A DNA stretch of 64,000 bases, taken from Myxococcus sp. RHSTA-1-4 (GTDB lineage Bacteria; Myxococcota; Myxococcia; Myxococcales; Myxococcaceae). Shown in pieces: positions 16,992 to 24,835 of this stretch. Within the stretch, counting starts at the first letter, position 1. Each line of letters starts with the position of its first letter. A model generated the notes under the pieces. It saw only the letters and a program-made list of their open reading frames with translations. It had not been told where the DNA came from and ran no database searches. The stretch is from assembly GCF_020037125.1 (NCBI RefSeq), contig NZ_JAIQDG010000021.1, positions 62,001 through 126,000 of the forward strand, written 5' to 3'. A program made the position numbers and the translations under genes.

Positions 16992-18245
16992 CTAGAACCG
17001 CTTGAACAGCAGCACCGCGTTGGTGCCGCCGAAGCCGAACGAGTTGCTCATCACCGCGTTCACCCGGGCCTCGCGCGCCACGTTCGGCACGTAGTCCAGG
17101 TCACAGTCCGGGTCCGGCGTCTGCTGGTTGATGGTGGGCGGCAGCATGTTGCGCGACAGCACCAGCGCGCTCACCACGGCCTCCGCGCCACCGGCCGCGC
17201 CGAGCATGTGGCCCGTCATGGACTTGGTGGACGACACCGCCAGCTTGCGCGCGTGGTCGCCGAACACCGCCTTGATGGCCTTGGTCTCGTTCGCGTCGTT
17301 GAACGGGGTGGAGGTGCCGTGGGCGTTGATGTAGCCCACCTCCTCCGGCTTCATCCCCGCGGACTGGAGCGCCAGCCGCATGCAGCGCGCCGCGCCCTCG
17401 CCCTCCGGGGCCGGCTGGGTGACGTGGTACGCGTCCGAGTTGGCGCCGTAGCCCACCAGCTCCGCGAGAATCGGAGCGCCGCGCTTCTTCGCGGCCTCCA
17501 TCTCCTCCAGCACCAGCATGCCCGCGCCCTCGCCCATGACGAAGCCGTCACGGTCCTTGTCGAAGGGACGGCTGGCGCCGGCCGGGTCGTCGTTGCGCGT
17601 GGACAGCGCCTTCATCACCGAGAAGCCACCCAGCCCCAGCGGGGTGATGGCCGCCTCGGCGCCGCCGGCGATGGCCGCGTCCGTTTCGCCCAGCTTGATG
17701 GACTTATAAGCCTCGCCAATGGCGTGGGCGCTGGTGGCACAGGCGGACACAGGGGCCCAGTTGGGGCCCTTGCAGTTGTACCGCATGGAGATGAGGCCGG
17801 GCGCCATGTTGACGATCATCTGGATGATGAAGAAGGGCGACAGCCGGTCGAACCCCTTCTCCAGGCCCTTGCGGTGCTGCTCCTCGAGCGAGGAGATACC
17901 GCCGATACCCGAGCCGACGATGACACCCACCTTCTCCGGCGCGTAGCCGTGAGGCACCTCCGGGCCGATGGGCAGCCCCGACTCCTTGACCGCCATCTCC
18001 GCGGCGGCCAGGGCGTACTGGGCGTAAAGGTCCATCCGGCGCACTTCGCGCTTGTCGATGAACTGCTCCGGCACGAAGTCCTTCACCTCGCCAGCGATGC
18101 GCGCGTCGATCTTCCCCGGGTCGAAGCGCGAGACCAGGGCAATACCCGACTTGCCGGCGAGCATCGCCTGCCAGTTCTTCTCGGTTCCAGTGCCCAGTGC
18201 CGAGATGAGCCCGGTACCGGTGACGACGACTCGACGGTTCGACAC
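16992..18245 (-). CDS. fabF: Beta-ketoacyl-ACP synthase II
   Basis: 417 residues from a GTG at 18245 ([18 protein letters not shown]), preferred over the ATG at 18287 because GGAGAGG precedes it and the family starts there. The catalytic triad is present: Cys in [14 protein letters not shown], His in [12 protein letters not shown] and His in [13 protein letters not shown]. It extends acyl-ACP with malonyl-ACP in type II fatty acid synthesis. It follows acpP, from which it is separated by an 87-nt gap containing a stable hairpin. Confidence 0.96.
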   Translation of the reverse strand: MSNRRVVVTGTGLISALGTGTEKNWQAMLAGKSGIALVSRFDPGKIDARIAGEVKDFVPEQFIDKREVRRMDLYAQYALAAAEMAVKESGLPIGPEVPHGYAPEKVGVIVGSGIGGISSLEEQHRKGLEKGFDRLSPFFIIQMIVNMAPGLISMRYNCKGPNWAPVSACATSAHAIGEAYKSIKLGETDAAIAGGAEAAITPLGLGGFSVMKALSTRNDDPAGASRPFDKDRDGFVMGEGAGMLVLEEMEAAKKRGAPILAELVGYGANSDAYHVTQPAPEGEGAARCMRLALQSAGMKPEEVGYINAHGTSTPFNDANETKAIKAVFGDHARKLAVSSTKSMTGHMLGAAGGAEAVVSALVLSRNMLPPTINQQTPDPDCDLDYVPNVAREARVNAVMSNSFGFGGTNAVLLFKRF

Positions 18246-18276
18246 GATCCTCTCCGCTGGCGCCTTGAGGCACACC

Positions 18277-18307
18277 GGGGACGCCACGTTTCACGCGGCG
18301 TCTCCCC
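18277..18307 (-). terminator. Hairpin between acpP and fabF (possible attenuator)
   Basis: In the RNA sense, GGGG-AG-ACGCC-GCGT can pair with ACGT-GGCGT-CCCC around a GAA loop, with a two-base bulge and one wobble. It begins 26 nt after the acpP stop. There is no T-run, so partial termination, RNA processing or 3'-end stabilisation of acpP mRNA is more likely than full termination. Confidence 0.45.
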
Positions 18308-18332
18308 GCACCCCGGCACGCCCTGGTGCTGC

Positions 18333-18575
18333 CTACTTCTTGTGGGTGTTGATGTAGTTGATGGCGTCGCCGACGGTCTTGATGTTCTCGGCCTCCTCGT
18401 CGGGAATCTCGACCTCGAACTCCTCCTCCATCGCCATCACGAGCTCCACGATGTCGAGGCTGTCCGCGCCAAGGTCCTCGATGAAGGAGGACTCGGGCTT
18501 GATCTCGTCCTCTCCCACCCCGAGCTGGTCGGCGATGATGGACTTGACCTTGTTCTCAATGGCTGACGTCGACAT
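18333..18575 (-). CDS. acpP: Acyl carrier protein
   Basis: 80 residues, acidic, four-helix. The phosphopantetheine attachment site is S39 in [19 protein letters not shown]. It carries growing acyl chains for the Fab enzymes encoded on both sides. GGAGGG precedes the ATG. It appears to have its own promoter (18645-18673), a leader hairpin and a downstream hairpin, consistent with the very high ACP expression known in bacteria. Confidence 0.98.
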   Translation of the reverse strand: MSTSAIENKVKSIIADQLGVGEDEIKPESSFIEDLGADSLDIVELVMAMEEEFEVEIPDEEAENIKTVGDAINYINTHKK

Positions 18576-18604
18576 AAGTGCGGAACCCTCCAGAAACCAG
18601 ATTG

Positions 18605-18627
18605 GGACCCGGAGGCTTCCCGGGTCC
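18605..18627 (-). promoter_or_regulatory. Leader hairpin of acpP mRNA
   Basis: A perfect 8-bp stem, GGACCCGG with CCGGGTCC, closes a 7-nt loop. It lies about 10 nt after the predicted transcription start and 29 nt before the acpP ATG, leaving the ribosome site free. It could protect the 5' end of a highly expressed mRNA. Confidence 0.5.
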
Positions 18628-18644
18628 TATTCGAAAGCGGGCGC

Positions 18645-18673
18645 GGTATATCCCACGCCCGGCGGCAATCCAA
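18645..18673 (-). promoter_or_regulatory. Predicted sigma-70-type promoter of acpP
   Basis: On the minus strand, TTGGAT (-35) is followed after exactly 17 nt by TATACC (-10); each hexamer matches the consensus at four of six positions. The -35 lies 8 nt after the fabG stop. Predicted start is near 18638, giving a leader of about 60 nt. Confidence 0.5.
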
Positions 18674-18680
18674 CCTTGGG

Positions 18681-19430
18681 TTACATGTACATGCCGCCGT
18701 TGACCTTCAGGGACTCCCCGGTGATGTAGGACGCCGCGTCACTGGCCAGGAAGACGACGGCCCCCGCCACCTCCTCCGGGTTGCCGAGCCGGCCCAGGGG
18801 GATGCCCTCCAGCATCTTCTGGCGCAGCTCGTCATTGAGGTGGGAGGTCATGTCCGTCCCGATGAAGCCGGGCGACACGACGTTGACCCGGATGTTCCGG
18901 CTGGCCAGCTCCCGGGCCACGGACTTGGTCAGGCCGATGAGCCCCGCCTTGGAGGCCGAATAGGCCGCCTGTCCGCCGTTGCCCATCTCCCCCACCACGG
19001 AGCTGATGTTGATGATGGCCCCGCCCCGCTGCTTCATCATCGGCCGGCTGGCCGCGCGGATGAGGGCGAAGGCGCCCTTCAGGTTGGTGTCGAGCTGCTT
19101 GTCCCAGTCCTCGTCCTTCACCCGCATGACCAGGCCGTCCACGGCCACGCCGGCGTTGTTGACCAGCACGTCCAGCCGGCCATGCGTCTTGACGATGCCG
19201 TCGATGGCACTGGCGCACGCGGCGGTGTCCGCCACGTCGAACTTCACCGCCTCCGCCTTCGCGCCGGCCGCCTGGAGCAGGCCCACCGTCTCCTGGGCCG
19301 CAGCCTCGTTGCCCGCGTAGCTGATGACCACGGTGGACGCGCCCGCCTTCGCGAACGCCAGCGCGCACGCCCGGCCAATGCCGCGCGAGCCACCGGTCAC
19401 CAGCACCACCTTGTCCTTGAAGCCGCTCAT
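18681..19430 (-). CDS. fabG: 3-oxoacyl-ACP reductase
   Basis: 249 residues from the ATG at 19430, where the family start MSGFKDKVVLVTGGSRGIG lies. It is a short-chain dehydrogenase: cofactor loop TGGSRGIGRA, NNAGV motif, and catalytic Ser, Tyr and Lys in INISSVVGEM and YSASKAG. It performs NADPH-dependent reduction of beta-ketoacyl-ACP. The C-terminal GESLKVNGGMYM is typical of FabG. It lies 5 nt after fabD, so the pair is translationally close. Confidence 0.95.
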   Translation of the reverse strand: MSGFKDKVVLVTGGSRGIGRACALAFAKAGASTVVISYAGNEAAAQETVGLLQAAGAKAEAVKFDVADTAACASAIDGIVKTHGRLDVLVNNAGVAVDGLVMRVKDEDWDKQLDTNLKGAFALIRAASRPMMKQRGGAIINISSVVGEMGNGGQAAYSASKAGLIGLTKSVARELASRNIRVNVVSPGFIGTDMTSHLNDELRQKMLEGIPLGRLGNPEEVAGAVVFLASDAASYITGESLKVNGGMYM

Positions 19431-19435
19431 GCCGC

Positions 19436-20368
19436 TCACCCCAGCGCCGCGAGGACCTTCTCCAGGCTCGCGGCGTCCTCCACGTTGAACGTCTCGATGT
19501 CCTTGGTGATGCGCTTCATCATGCCGCACAGCACCTTGCCCGGCCCCAGCTCCACCACGCGGGTGACGCCCCCGGCCTTCAGCGCTTCCACGCATTCAAT
19601 CCAGCGCACCGGCGAGCTGACCTGCTCCAGGAGCAGCGGTACCACGCGCGAGGCGTCCGCGTTGGGGCGAGCCTCCACGTTCGTCACCACCGGCACCTGG
19701 GGCGCGTGGATCTGCACACGACTCAACACTTCCGCCAGCCGCGGCTTCACCGGGTCCATCAGCCCGCAGTGGAAGGGGGCGGACACCGCCAGGGGCATGA
19801 CCTTCTTGGCCCCGGCCTCCTTGCACTTCACCCCGGCGCGCTCCACCGCCTCGGCGTGGCCGGCGATGACCGTCTGCTCCGGCGAGTTGTAGTTGGCGGG
19901 GGCCACCACCTGCCCCTCGGCCGCCGCGTCACAGGCGGCCTTCACCTTCTCGGGGGCCAGGCCCAGCACCGCGGCCATGGCGCCCACACCCGCGGGCACC
20001 GCCTCCTGCATGAAGGTGCCGCGCGCCCGCACCGCCCGGGCCGCGTCGCGGACGTCCATGGCGCCCGCGGCCACCAGCGCGGAGTACTCACCCAGCGAGT
20101 GCCCGGCCACGAAGACCGGCGCCGGCCCGCGCTTCGAGAAGACGGCATGCGCCGCCGCCGACACGGTGAGGATGGCCGGCTGGGTGTTGGCCGTCAGCTT
20201 CAGCGCATCCTCCGGCCCCTCGAAGCAGAGGGTGGAGAGCTTCTCCCCCAGCGCCTCGTCCACGGCCTCGAAGACGGCCCGGGCCTCGGGGAACTTCTCG
20301 TAGAGGTCCTTGCCCATCCCCACGGCCTGACTGCCCTGCCCGGGGAACACGAACGCGACCTTCGCCAT
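19436..20368 (-). CDS. fabD: Malonyl-CoA:ACP transacylase
   Basis: 310 residues. The acyl-transferase fold is shown by AFVFPGQGSQAVGMGKDL at the start, the nucleophilic serine in AGHSLGEYSALVAAG, and the QTVIAGH and APFHCGLM motifs around the catalytic His. It loads malonyl groups on ACP for FabH and FabF. It lies 39 nt after fabH and 5 nt before fabG in the fatty-acid operon. Confidence 0.96.
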   Translation of the reverse strand: MAKVAFVFPGQGSQAVGMGKDLYEKFPEARAVFEAVDEALGEKLSTLCFEGPEDALKLTANTQPAILTVSAAAHAVFSKRGPAPVFVAGHSLGEYSALVAAGAMDVRDAARAVRARGTFMQEAVPAGVGAMAAVLGLAPEKVKAACDAAAEGQVVAPANYNSPEQTVIAGHAEAVERAGVKCKEAGAKKVMPLAVSAPFHCGLMDPVKPRLAEVLSRVQIHAPQVPVVTNVEARPNADASRVVPLLLEQVSSPVRWIECVEALKAGGVTRVVELGPGKVLCGMMKRITKDIETFNVEDAASLEKVLAALG

Positions 20369-20407
20369 GTGCGGTCTCCGCCTCCTGAATCCTTGAGTCC
20401 TGTTGCC

Positions 20408-21397
20408 CTACCAGCGCACCACCGCGCTGCCCCACGTCATGCCCGCGCCGATGGCCATCATCGCGATGACGTCTCCGCGCTTCAGCCTTCCGGCGCGGTG
20501 CGCCTCGTCCAGCGTCATGGGCAGCGACGCCGACGACGTGTTGCCGTACTTGTGCAGGTTCAGCCAGCACTTGTCTCGGGGAATCTCCAGCCGCTCCAGC
20601 GCGGCCTCCAGGATGCGGGCGTTGGCCTGGTGGGCGATGACGTGGTCCACCTGCCCCGGCGTCAGCCCGTGGGCGGCCAGCGCCTCCTGGGTGGCCTCCA
20701 CCAGCGAGCGCACCGCGACCCGGAAGACCTCGCGCCCGTTCATGTGCAGCGTGTTCAGCTTCGAGCGCACCGCCTCCTCCGTCATGGGCGTGCGCGAGCC
20801 GCCGCCGGGGATGGTGAGCAGCTCCGCCAGCGTCCCGTCCGTGTGCAGGTGCGTGGAGAGGATGCCCCGCCCGTCGTCCGGCGTGGGCGACGGCGACAGC
20901 ACCATGGCCCCCGCCCCGTCACCGAAGAGGACGCAGGTGTTGCGGTCCTCCCAGTCCACCACCCGGCTGAGCATCTCCGCGCCGATGACGAGCGCCCGCC
21001 GCACCCGCCCGGAGCGCACGAACTGGTCCGCCACGCTCATGGCGTAGAGCGAGCCGGCGCACGCCGCGCCCACGTCGAAGGCGAAGGCCCGCCGCGCGCC
21101 CAGCTTCGCCTGCACGAAGGCCGCGCACGAAGGCATGGGCATGTCCGGCGTAATCGTCCCCACGACGATGAGCTCCAGTTCTTCAGGGGCCACGCCCGCC
21201 ATGTCCAGCGCGCGCCGCGCGGCCTGGACGGCCATGTCGCTGGTGACTTCTTCCGGCGCCGCCTGCCGCCGCTCCTGGATGCCGGTGCGCTCGCGAATCC
21301 AGGCATCCGATGTCTCGACGCGATGCTCCAGCTCCTGGTTGGTGATGACCCGGGAGGGGGCGTAGGCGCCGGTTCCGATGATCTGCGTACATGCCAC
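20408..21397 (-). CDS. fabH: Beta-ketoacyl-ACP synthase III
   Basis: 329 residues from a GTG at 21397 (VACTQIIGTGAYAPSRV), preferred over the ATG at 21436 because of a GGAG site 8 nt upstream and the family start. Catalytic Cys in GAACAGSLYAMS, His in IAHQANARIL and Asn in KYGNTSSASLP are present. It condenses a primer acyl-CoA with malonyl-ACP to begin fatty acids; in myxobacteria, branched primers are common, but primer choice is not readable here. It follows plsX by 56 nt. Confidence 0.95.
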   Translation of the reverse strand: MACTQIIGTGAYAPSRVITNQELEHRVETSDAWIRERTGIQERRQAAPEEVTSDMAVQAARRALDMAGVAPEELELIVVGTITPDMPMPSCAAFVQAKLGARRAFAFDVGAACAGSLYAMSVADQFVRSGRVRRALVIGAEMLSRVVDWEDRNTCVLFGDGAGAMVLSPSPTPDDGRGILSTHLHTDGTLAELLTIPGGGSRTPMTEEAVRSKLNTLHMNGREVFRVAVRSLVEATQEALAAHGLTPGQVDHVIAHQANARILEAALERLEIPRDKCWLNLHKYGNTSSASLPMTLDEAHRAGRLKRGDVIAMMAIGAGMTWGSAVVRW

Positions 21398-21453
21398 GAG
21401 GGTTCTCCAGAGGGAGATTCGTCCGTCGGAACCCAACGCCTGGGGCCGCCTCT

Positions 21454-22515
21454 CTAATCGGAAACGACCTCGTCTGTCGCCTTTTTTCCCTTCTGGTGGG
21501 TAGGGAGCCAGACACTTGCTCGCTCAATGCAACGCGTCAGCTCTTCCTGGAAGCCGCCCTGCGCCGTGGCCAGGGCGGCGCCCAGCGCGTTGTAGAGGGC
21601 CCGAGGGGTGGAGCGGCCATGCGCCACGATGCCGACACCCTGGATGCCCAGCAGGGGGGCGCCGCCGTACTCCGCGTAGTCCACCACCCGGCGCAGTCCC
21701 GCCAGCGCGGGCTGGAGCAGCATCGCTCCCAGCTTCTCCGGCAGTCCGCCGCGCTTTTCAATCGCCTGCCGCAGCAGGCCGATGACGCCCATGCCCACGC
21801 CCTCGGACGTCTTGAGGACGATGTTGCCCGTGAAGCCGTCGGTGACGACCACCTGCACGTCGCCGGAGAAGAGGTCCTTGCCCTCCACGTAGCCCACGAA
21901 GTCCAGGTCCGAGCGGCGCAGCAGCTCGCTCGCCTCGCGGGTGAGGGGCGTGCCCTTCGAGGCCTCCTCTCCATTGGAGAGCACCCCCACCCGGGGCCGG
22001 GCCACGCCCAGGCGGGCACGCACGTACGCCTCACCCATGACGGCGAACTGGGCCAGGTGCGAGGGGCGGCAGTCCACGTTGGCCCCAGCGTCCAGTAGCA
22101 GACAGCGGCCCCCTCCCTTGAGGGCGGGGAAGAGCGCGGCGATGGCCGGCCGCTCCACCCCCGGCAGCCGCCCCAGCGTCAGCAGCCCACCCGCCATGAC
22201 GGCCCCGGAGTTGCCCGCGGAGACCAGCGCGTCCGCCTTCCCATCCCGCACCAGCTCGAAGCCCACCCGCAGGGAGGAGTCCCGCTTGCGGCGGAAGGCC
22301 GAGGAGGCGTGGTCGTCCATCTCCACCACCTCCGAGGCGTGGTGGACGTGGAGGTTGGACGGCGGCCGGCCGCGCCCCAACAGAGGGGCCACCCGCTCCC
22401 GGTCACCCACCAGCAGCACCTGATGGTCGGGGTTCGCCCGGGCGAAGAGCAGCGCGCCCTCCACCGGGGCCGCGGGGGCGTGATCGCCTCCCATCGCATC
22501 CAGCACCAGCCTCAT
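21454..22515 (-). CDS. plsX: Phosphate acyltransferase PlsX
   Basis: 353 residues starting MRLVLDAMGGDHAPAAPVEG, the invariant PlsX start. Other family blocks are VSAGNSGAVMAGGLLTLGRL, LDAGANVDCRP and VTDGFTGNIVLK. It makes acyl-phosphate from acyl-ACP for phosphatidic acid synthesis. It is the first gene of the plsX-fabHDG-acpP-fabF run. Usually rpmF lies directly upstream on the same strand; here rpmF is on the opposite strand 485 nt away. Confidence 0.96.
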   Translation of the reverse strand: MRLVLDAMGGDHAPAAPVEGALLFARANPDHQVLLVGDRERVAPLLGRGRPPSNLHVHHASEVVEMDDHASSAFRRKRDSSLRVGFELVRDGKADALVSAGNSGAVMAGGLLTLGRLPGVERPAIAALFPALKGGGRCLLLDAGANVDCRPSHLAQFAVMGEAYVRARLGVARPRVGVLSNGEEASKGTPLTREASELLRRSDLDFVGYVEGKDLFSGDVQVVVTDGFTGNIVLKTSEGVGMGVIGLLRQAIEKRGGLPEKLGAMLLQPALAGLRRVVDYAEYGGAPLLGIQGVGIVAHGRSTPRALYNALGAALATAQGGFQEELTRCIERASVWLPTHQKGKKATDEVVSD

Positions 22516-22790
22516 CGTGTGTGATGGCGCTCCATAAAGGGGGGCCGGCCGCCCCGAAAGGGGGTGGCACGGCGGCCGCGCAGCACACCAGGAAGCCCCC
22601 GGGCGGGCAACGGCTGGCTGCCCTGGCCGGCGTCAGGTCCGTCCAGGAGAGCGCACATCTGCCAGAAGCAGGAGAAATGAGGCCCCCCTCCCGGGCGTTG
22701 TCACCCGGCGCCGGGCGGAGGTAGGAGGGCCGTGGGTGGGAGGTTGGAGGTCGGGGCACGGGGAGATCTCCCAGGTGCCGCGCAGGTGCA
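22516..22790. other. Non-coding gap between divergent plsX and rpmF
   Basis: A GC-rich stretch without a convincing reading frame. Short G-rich runs and small palindromes (for example CCCGGCGCCGGG-like sequence near 22710) are present, but I see no convincing minus-strand promoter for plsX and no recognised riboswitch. The rpmF promoter begins at 22791. Confidence 0.5.
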
Positions 22791-22819
22791 TTGACTCGGG
22801 GGCGCCGAGCCGCTAGGGT
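22791..22819 (+). promoter_or_regulatory. Predicted sigma-70 promoter of rpmF
   Basis: TTGACT (-35) and TAGGGT (-10) are separated by exactly 17 nt. The predicted start is near 22826, leaving a leader of about 175 nt before rpmF. The long leader may hold a regulatory structure, but I could not identify one. Confidence 0.6.
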
Positions 22820-23000
22820 CCGCCGCCTTCCGAAGCCGGACATGGAGTACGGGAGCCTTCGTGCGACCGCTCCGGCCCGGTGTGGTTCAGAGAGTGTTGC
22901 GCAGGACGCCGGGGACCCCGGCACAGCGCTTGAGACATTGGACTCAACCGGTCCGGGCCGGCTTCAAAGCCGCGGGTCGGCGTCGATATAGAGGTGAGCC

Positions 23001-23189
23001 GTGGGTGTCCCCAAGAAGCGTACTTCCAAGATGCGTCGCGACCGCCGCCGCGCGGGCAACAACAACCTGCGCAGCGCCGTGCAGGTGACCAAGTGCCCCA
23101 ACTGCAAGGAGCCGGTGATGCCTCACCGCGCCTGCACCGCTTGCGGTCACTACAAGGGCCGCGAGGTGCTGCCCCAGGCCGAGGCCTGA
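23001..23189 (+). CDS. rpmF: 50S ribosomal protein L32 (bL32)
   Basis: 62 residues from a GTG start with GAGGTGA upstream; MGVPKKRTSKMRRDRRRA is the classic L32 opening. It is the zinc-containing form: CPNC and CTAC pairs around residues 32-48. It is a small protein of the large ribosomal subunit. In most bacteria it is co-transcribed between DUF177/yceD and plsX; here it alone is on the + strand, with its own promoter and a strong terminator. Confidence 0.97.
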   Translation: MGVPKKRTSKMRRDRRRAGNNNLRSAVQVTKCPNCKEPVMPHRACTACGHYKGREVLPQAEA

Positions 23190-23216
23190 CGCCTCGTCAG
23201 CACCGGTAGCACCACA

Positions 23217-23251
23217 AGGGCCGCGCCTCCCTTTCCGGAGGTCGCGGCCCT
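23217..23251 (+). terminator. Strong hairpin between convergent rpmF and DUF177 genes
   Basis: The arms AGGGCCGCGCCTCC and GGAGGTCGCGGCCCT pair with one bulged base around a CTTTCC loop. A short T-containing tail (CGTCGTTTC) follows on the + strand. It lies 27 nt after the rpmF stop and 49 nt before the DUF177 stop, so it can serve both directions. Confidence 0.75.
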
Positions 23252-23300
23252 CGTCGTTTCCGGCCGCCCGCCTTCCGCGCGGCCGGTCTGAAGCCCCGGG

Positions 23301-23903
23301 CTAGTTGCTGAGCTTGATGTTCTTCAGCGGCGCCAGCCGCGGATCCACGGGCTTCAGCTCGCAGTTGCACTTCGCCTCGTTGCGGTTGATGCCGCACTGC
23401 GGGCACAGGCCCTGGCAGTCCTCGCGGCAGACCGCGCTCATCGGCAGCGCCAGCAGGAGCTGCTCGCGCACGATGGGGTCCAGGTCGATGGTCTTCCCGT
23501 CGAAGACCTCCTCGTCCGCGTCCTCCATGCTGAACGAGCCGCCGGACTCTCCCTGGACGCGCTCCTTCTTCTCCATGGAGCCCTCGTCGTCGTCCTGGAA
23601 GTCCTCCCCCTTGGCGAGCGACTCCGGCACCAGGTTGAGGGTGAAGGACACCGGCAGGTTCAGCTCCACGTTGCCCAGGCAGCGCTTGCACTCGCTGGCC
23701 AGGTGCGCGGTGAACTGGCCCTCCAGCAGCACCCCGCCGCTCACCTTGCGCAGCGACGCCTTCAGGGTGGACGGCTTCGTGGCCCGGAACCCGGTGTCCT
23801 CACCGGACGCCGCTCCGCCCAGCACGTCACCGAGCAGGCCGAGACCGATGGGCTCGTTGAGCTGCAGCCCGGTCTCCTTGATTTGTTCAATCTTTACGAG
23901 CAT
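23301..23903 (-). CDS. DUF177/YceD-family protein
   Basis: 200 residues. It contains the family block with LEGQFTAHLASECKRCLGNV in the middle and the C-terminal IDLDPIVREQLLLALPM followed by cysteine clusters (CREDCQGLCPQCG). The central 30-40 residues are acidic and low-complexity. YceD proteins are linked to 23S rRNA processing in several bacteria and plants. The gene is normally upstream of and co-directional with rpmF; here it converges with it. A ribosome site GGAAG and a good promoter precede the ATG. Confidence 0.9.
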   Translation of the reverse strand: MLVKIEQIKETGLQLNEPIGLGLLGDVLGGAASGEDTGFRATKPSTLKASLRKVSGGVLLEGQFTAHLASECKRCLGNVELNLPVSFTLNLVPESLAKGEDFQDDDEGSMEKKERVQGESGGSFSMEDADEEVFDGKTIDLDPIVREQLLLALPMSAVCREDCQGLCPQCGINRNEAKCNCELKPVDPRLAPLKNIKLSN

Positions 23904-23932
23904 TTACGCAACTTCCAGTCAAAGGGGCGGGC

Positions 23933-23961
23933 AACATAGAGGGCGAGCCCTCCAGCGTCAA
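23933..23961 (-). promoter_or_regulatory. Predicted sigma-70 promoter of the DUF177 gene
   Basis: On the minus strand, TTGACG (-35) and TATGTT (-10) are separated by 17 nt. The predicted start is about 20-25 nt before the ATG. It lies back to back with the Pho-box-like sites of the divergent phoB. Confidence 0.6.
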
Positions 23962-23980
23962 CACGCCGCGGGTCCAACGT

Positions 23981-24009
23981 CGCCACGAAGATGTCACGCC
24001 GCCGTCACC
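23981..24009 (+). promoter_or_regulatory. Pho-box-like triple repeat upstream of phoB (first copy)
   Basis: Three 7-nt half sites, CGCCACG, TGTCACG and CGTCACC, are separated by 4-nt spacers and so recur every 11 nt. This is the geometry of PhoB sites (two 7-bp repeats, 4-bp spacer). It lies 134 nt before the phoB ATG, suggesting autoregulation. Confidence 0.55.
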
Positions 24010-24142
24010 CGCGGCGATGAGCCCTTCGTGGATCCTCCGAATAACGCTTTGATGGGGTCGATTTGATGCACGGGCAGCACTGGGGGGCGCGCGGGCCCCG
24101 CGAATACCTCCAAGAAGATTGGCTGGAAACCGAGAGGACCCC

Positions 24143-24826
24143 ATGTCGCGCATCCTGATCATCGAGGACGAGCAGGACCTCGCCGGGCTCGTCGAGTACA
24201 ACCTCCGGGCCGCGGGCTTCGAAACGGAGACGGCGAACACCGGCGCCGGAGGCCTGGCCAAGGCCCGGGCGCAGCCGCCGGACCTGGTGCTGCTGGACCT
24301 GATGCTGCCGGACATCGCGGGTGGCGAGGTGCTGCGCATGCTCAAGCAGGACCCGGAGCTGCGCAAGACGGCCGTCATCATCGTCAGCGCCAAGGGCCAG
24401 GAGTCGGACCGCGTCCAGGGCCTGGAGCTGGGCGCGGACGACTACGTGGTGAAGCCCTTCTCCGTCCGCGAGCTCCTGCTGCGCGTCAAGGCGGTGCTGC
24501 GCCGCTCCGACGCGGAAGAGGGGCCGGCGGCGGTGCTGTCCGCCGGGGACATCTCCCTGGACACGTCGCGCCACCAGGTGCGCGTGAAGGGCGAGGAGGT
24601 GGTGCTCACCGCCCTGGAGTTCCGCCTGCTGCGCACGCTGCTGGAGCGCAGCGACCGCGTGCAGACGCGTGAGGTCCTCCTGTCCGACGTCTGGGGCATC
24701 CAGGCGGAGATCCACACCCGCACCGTGGACACGCACATCAAGCGGCTGCGCGAGAAGCTGGGCCCCGCCGGGGACATCATCGAGACGGTGCGCGGCGTGG
24801 GCTACAAGCTCAGTCCGCAGCAGTAG
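24143..24826 (+). CDS. phoB: PhoB/OmpR-family response regulator
   Basis: 227 residues from the ATG at 24143 (GAGAGGA upstream). A receiver domain (E8-D9, D52 in LVLLDLMLPD, Lys in YVVKPFSVREL) is followed by a winged-helix domain (about 130-225: ALEFRLLRTLLERSDRVQTR, VDTHIKRLREKLG, VRGVGYKL). The composition and linkage with a PAS-containing kinase match the phosphate regulator PhoB. Nine nucleotides separate it from the kinase gene. In myxobacterial literature such regulators are often called PhoP. Confidence 0.88.
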   Translation: MSRILIIEDEQDLAGLVEYNLRAAGFETETANTGAGGLAKARAQPPDLVLLDLMLPDIAGGEVLRMLKQDPELRKTAVIIVSAKGQESDRVQGLELGADDYVVKPFSVRELLLRVKAVLRRSDAEEGPAAVLSAGDISLDTSRHQVRVKGEEVVLTALEFRLLRTLLERSDRVQTREVLLSDVWGIQAEIHTRTVDTHIKRLREKLGPAGDIIETVRGVGYKLSPQQ

Positions 24827-24835
24827 GGCCGCCCC

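Noticed and set aside
22791-22991. A 66-codon frame within the rpmF leader
   Set aside because: It starts inside the promoter -35 element, lacks a ribosome site and has random composition.
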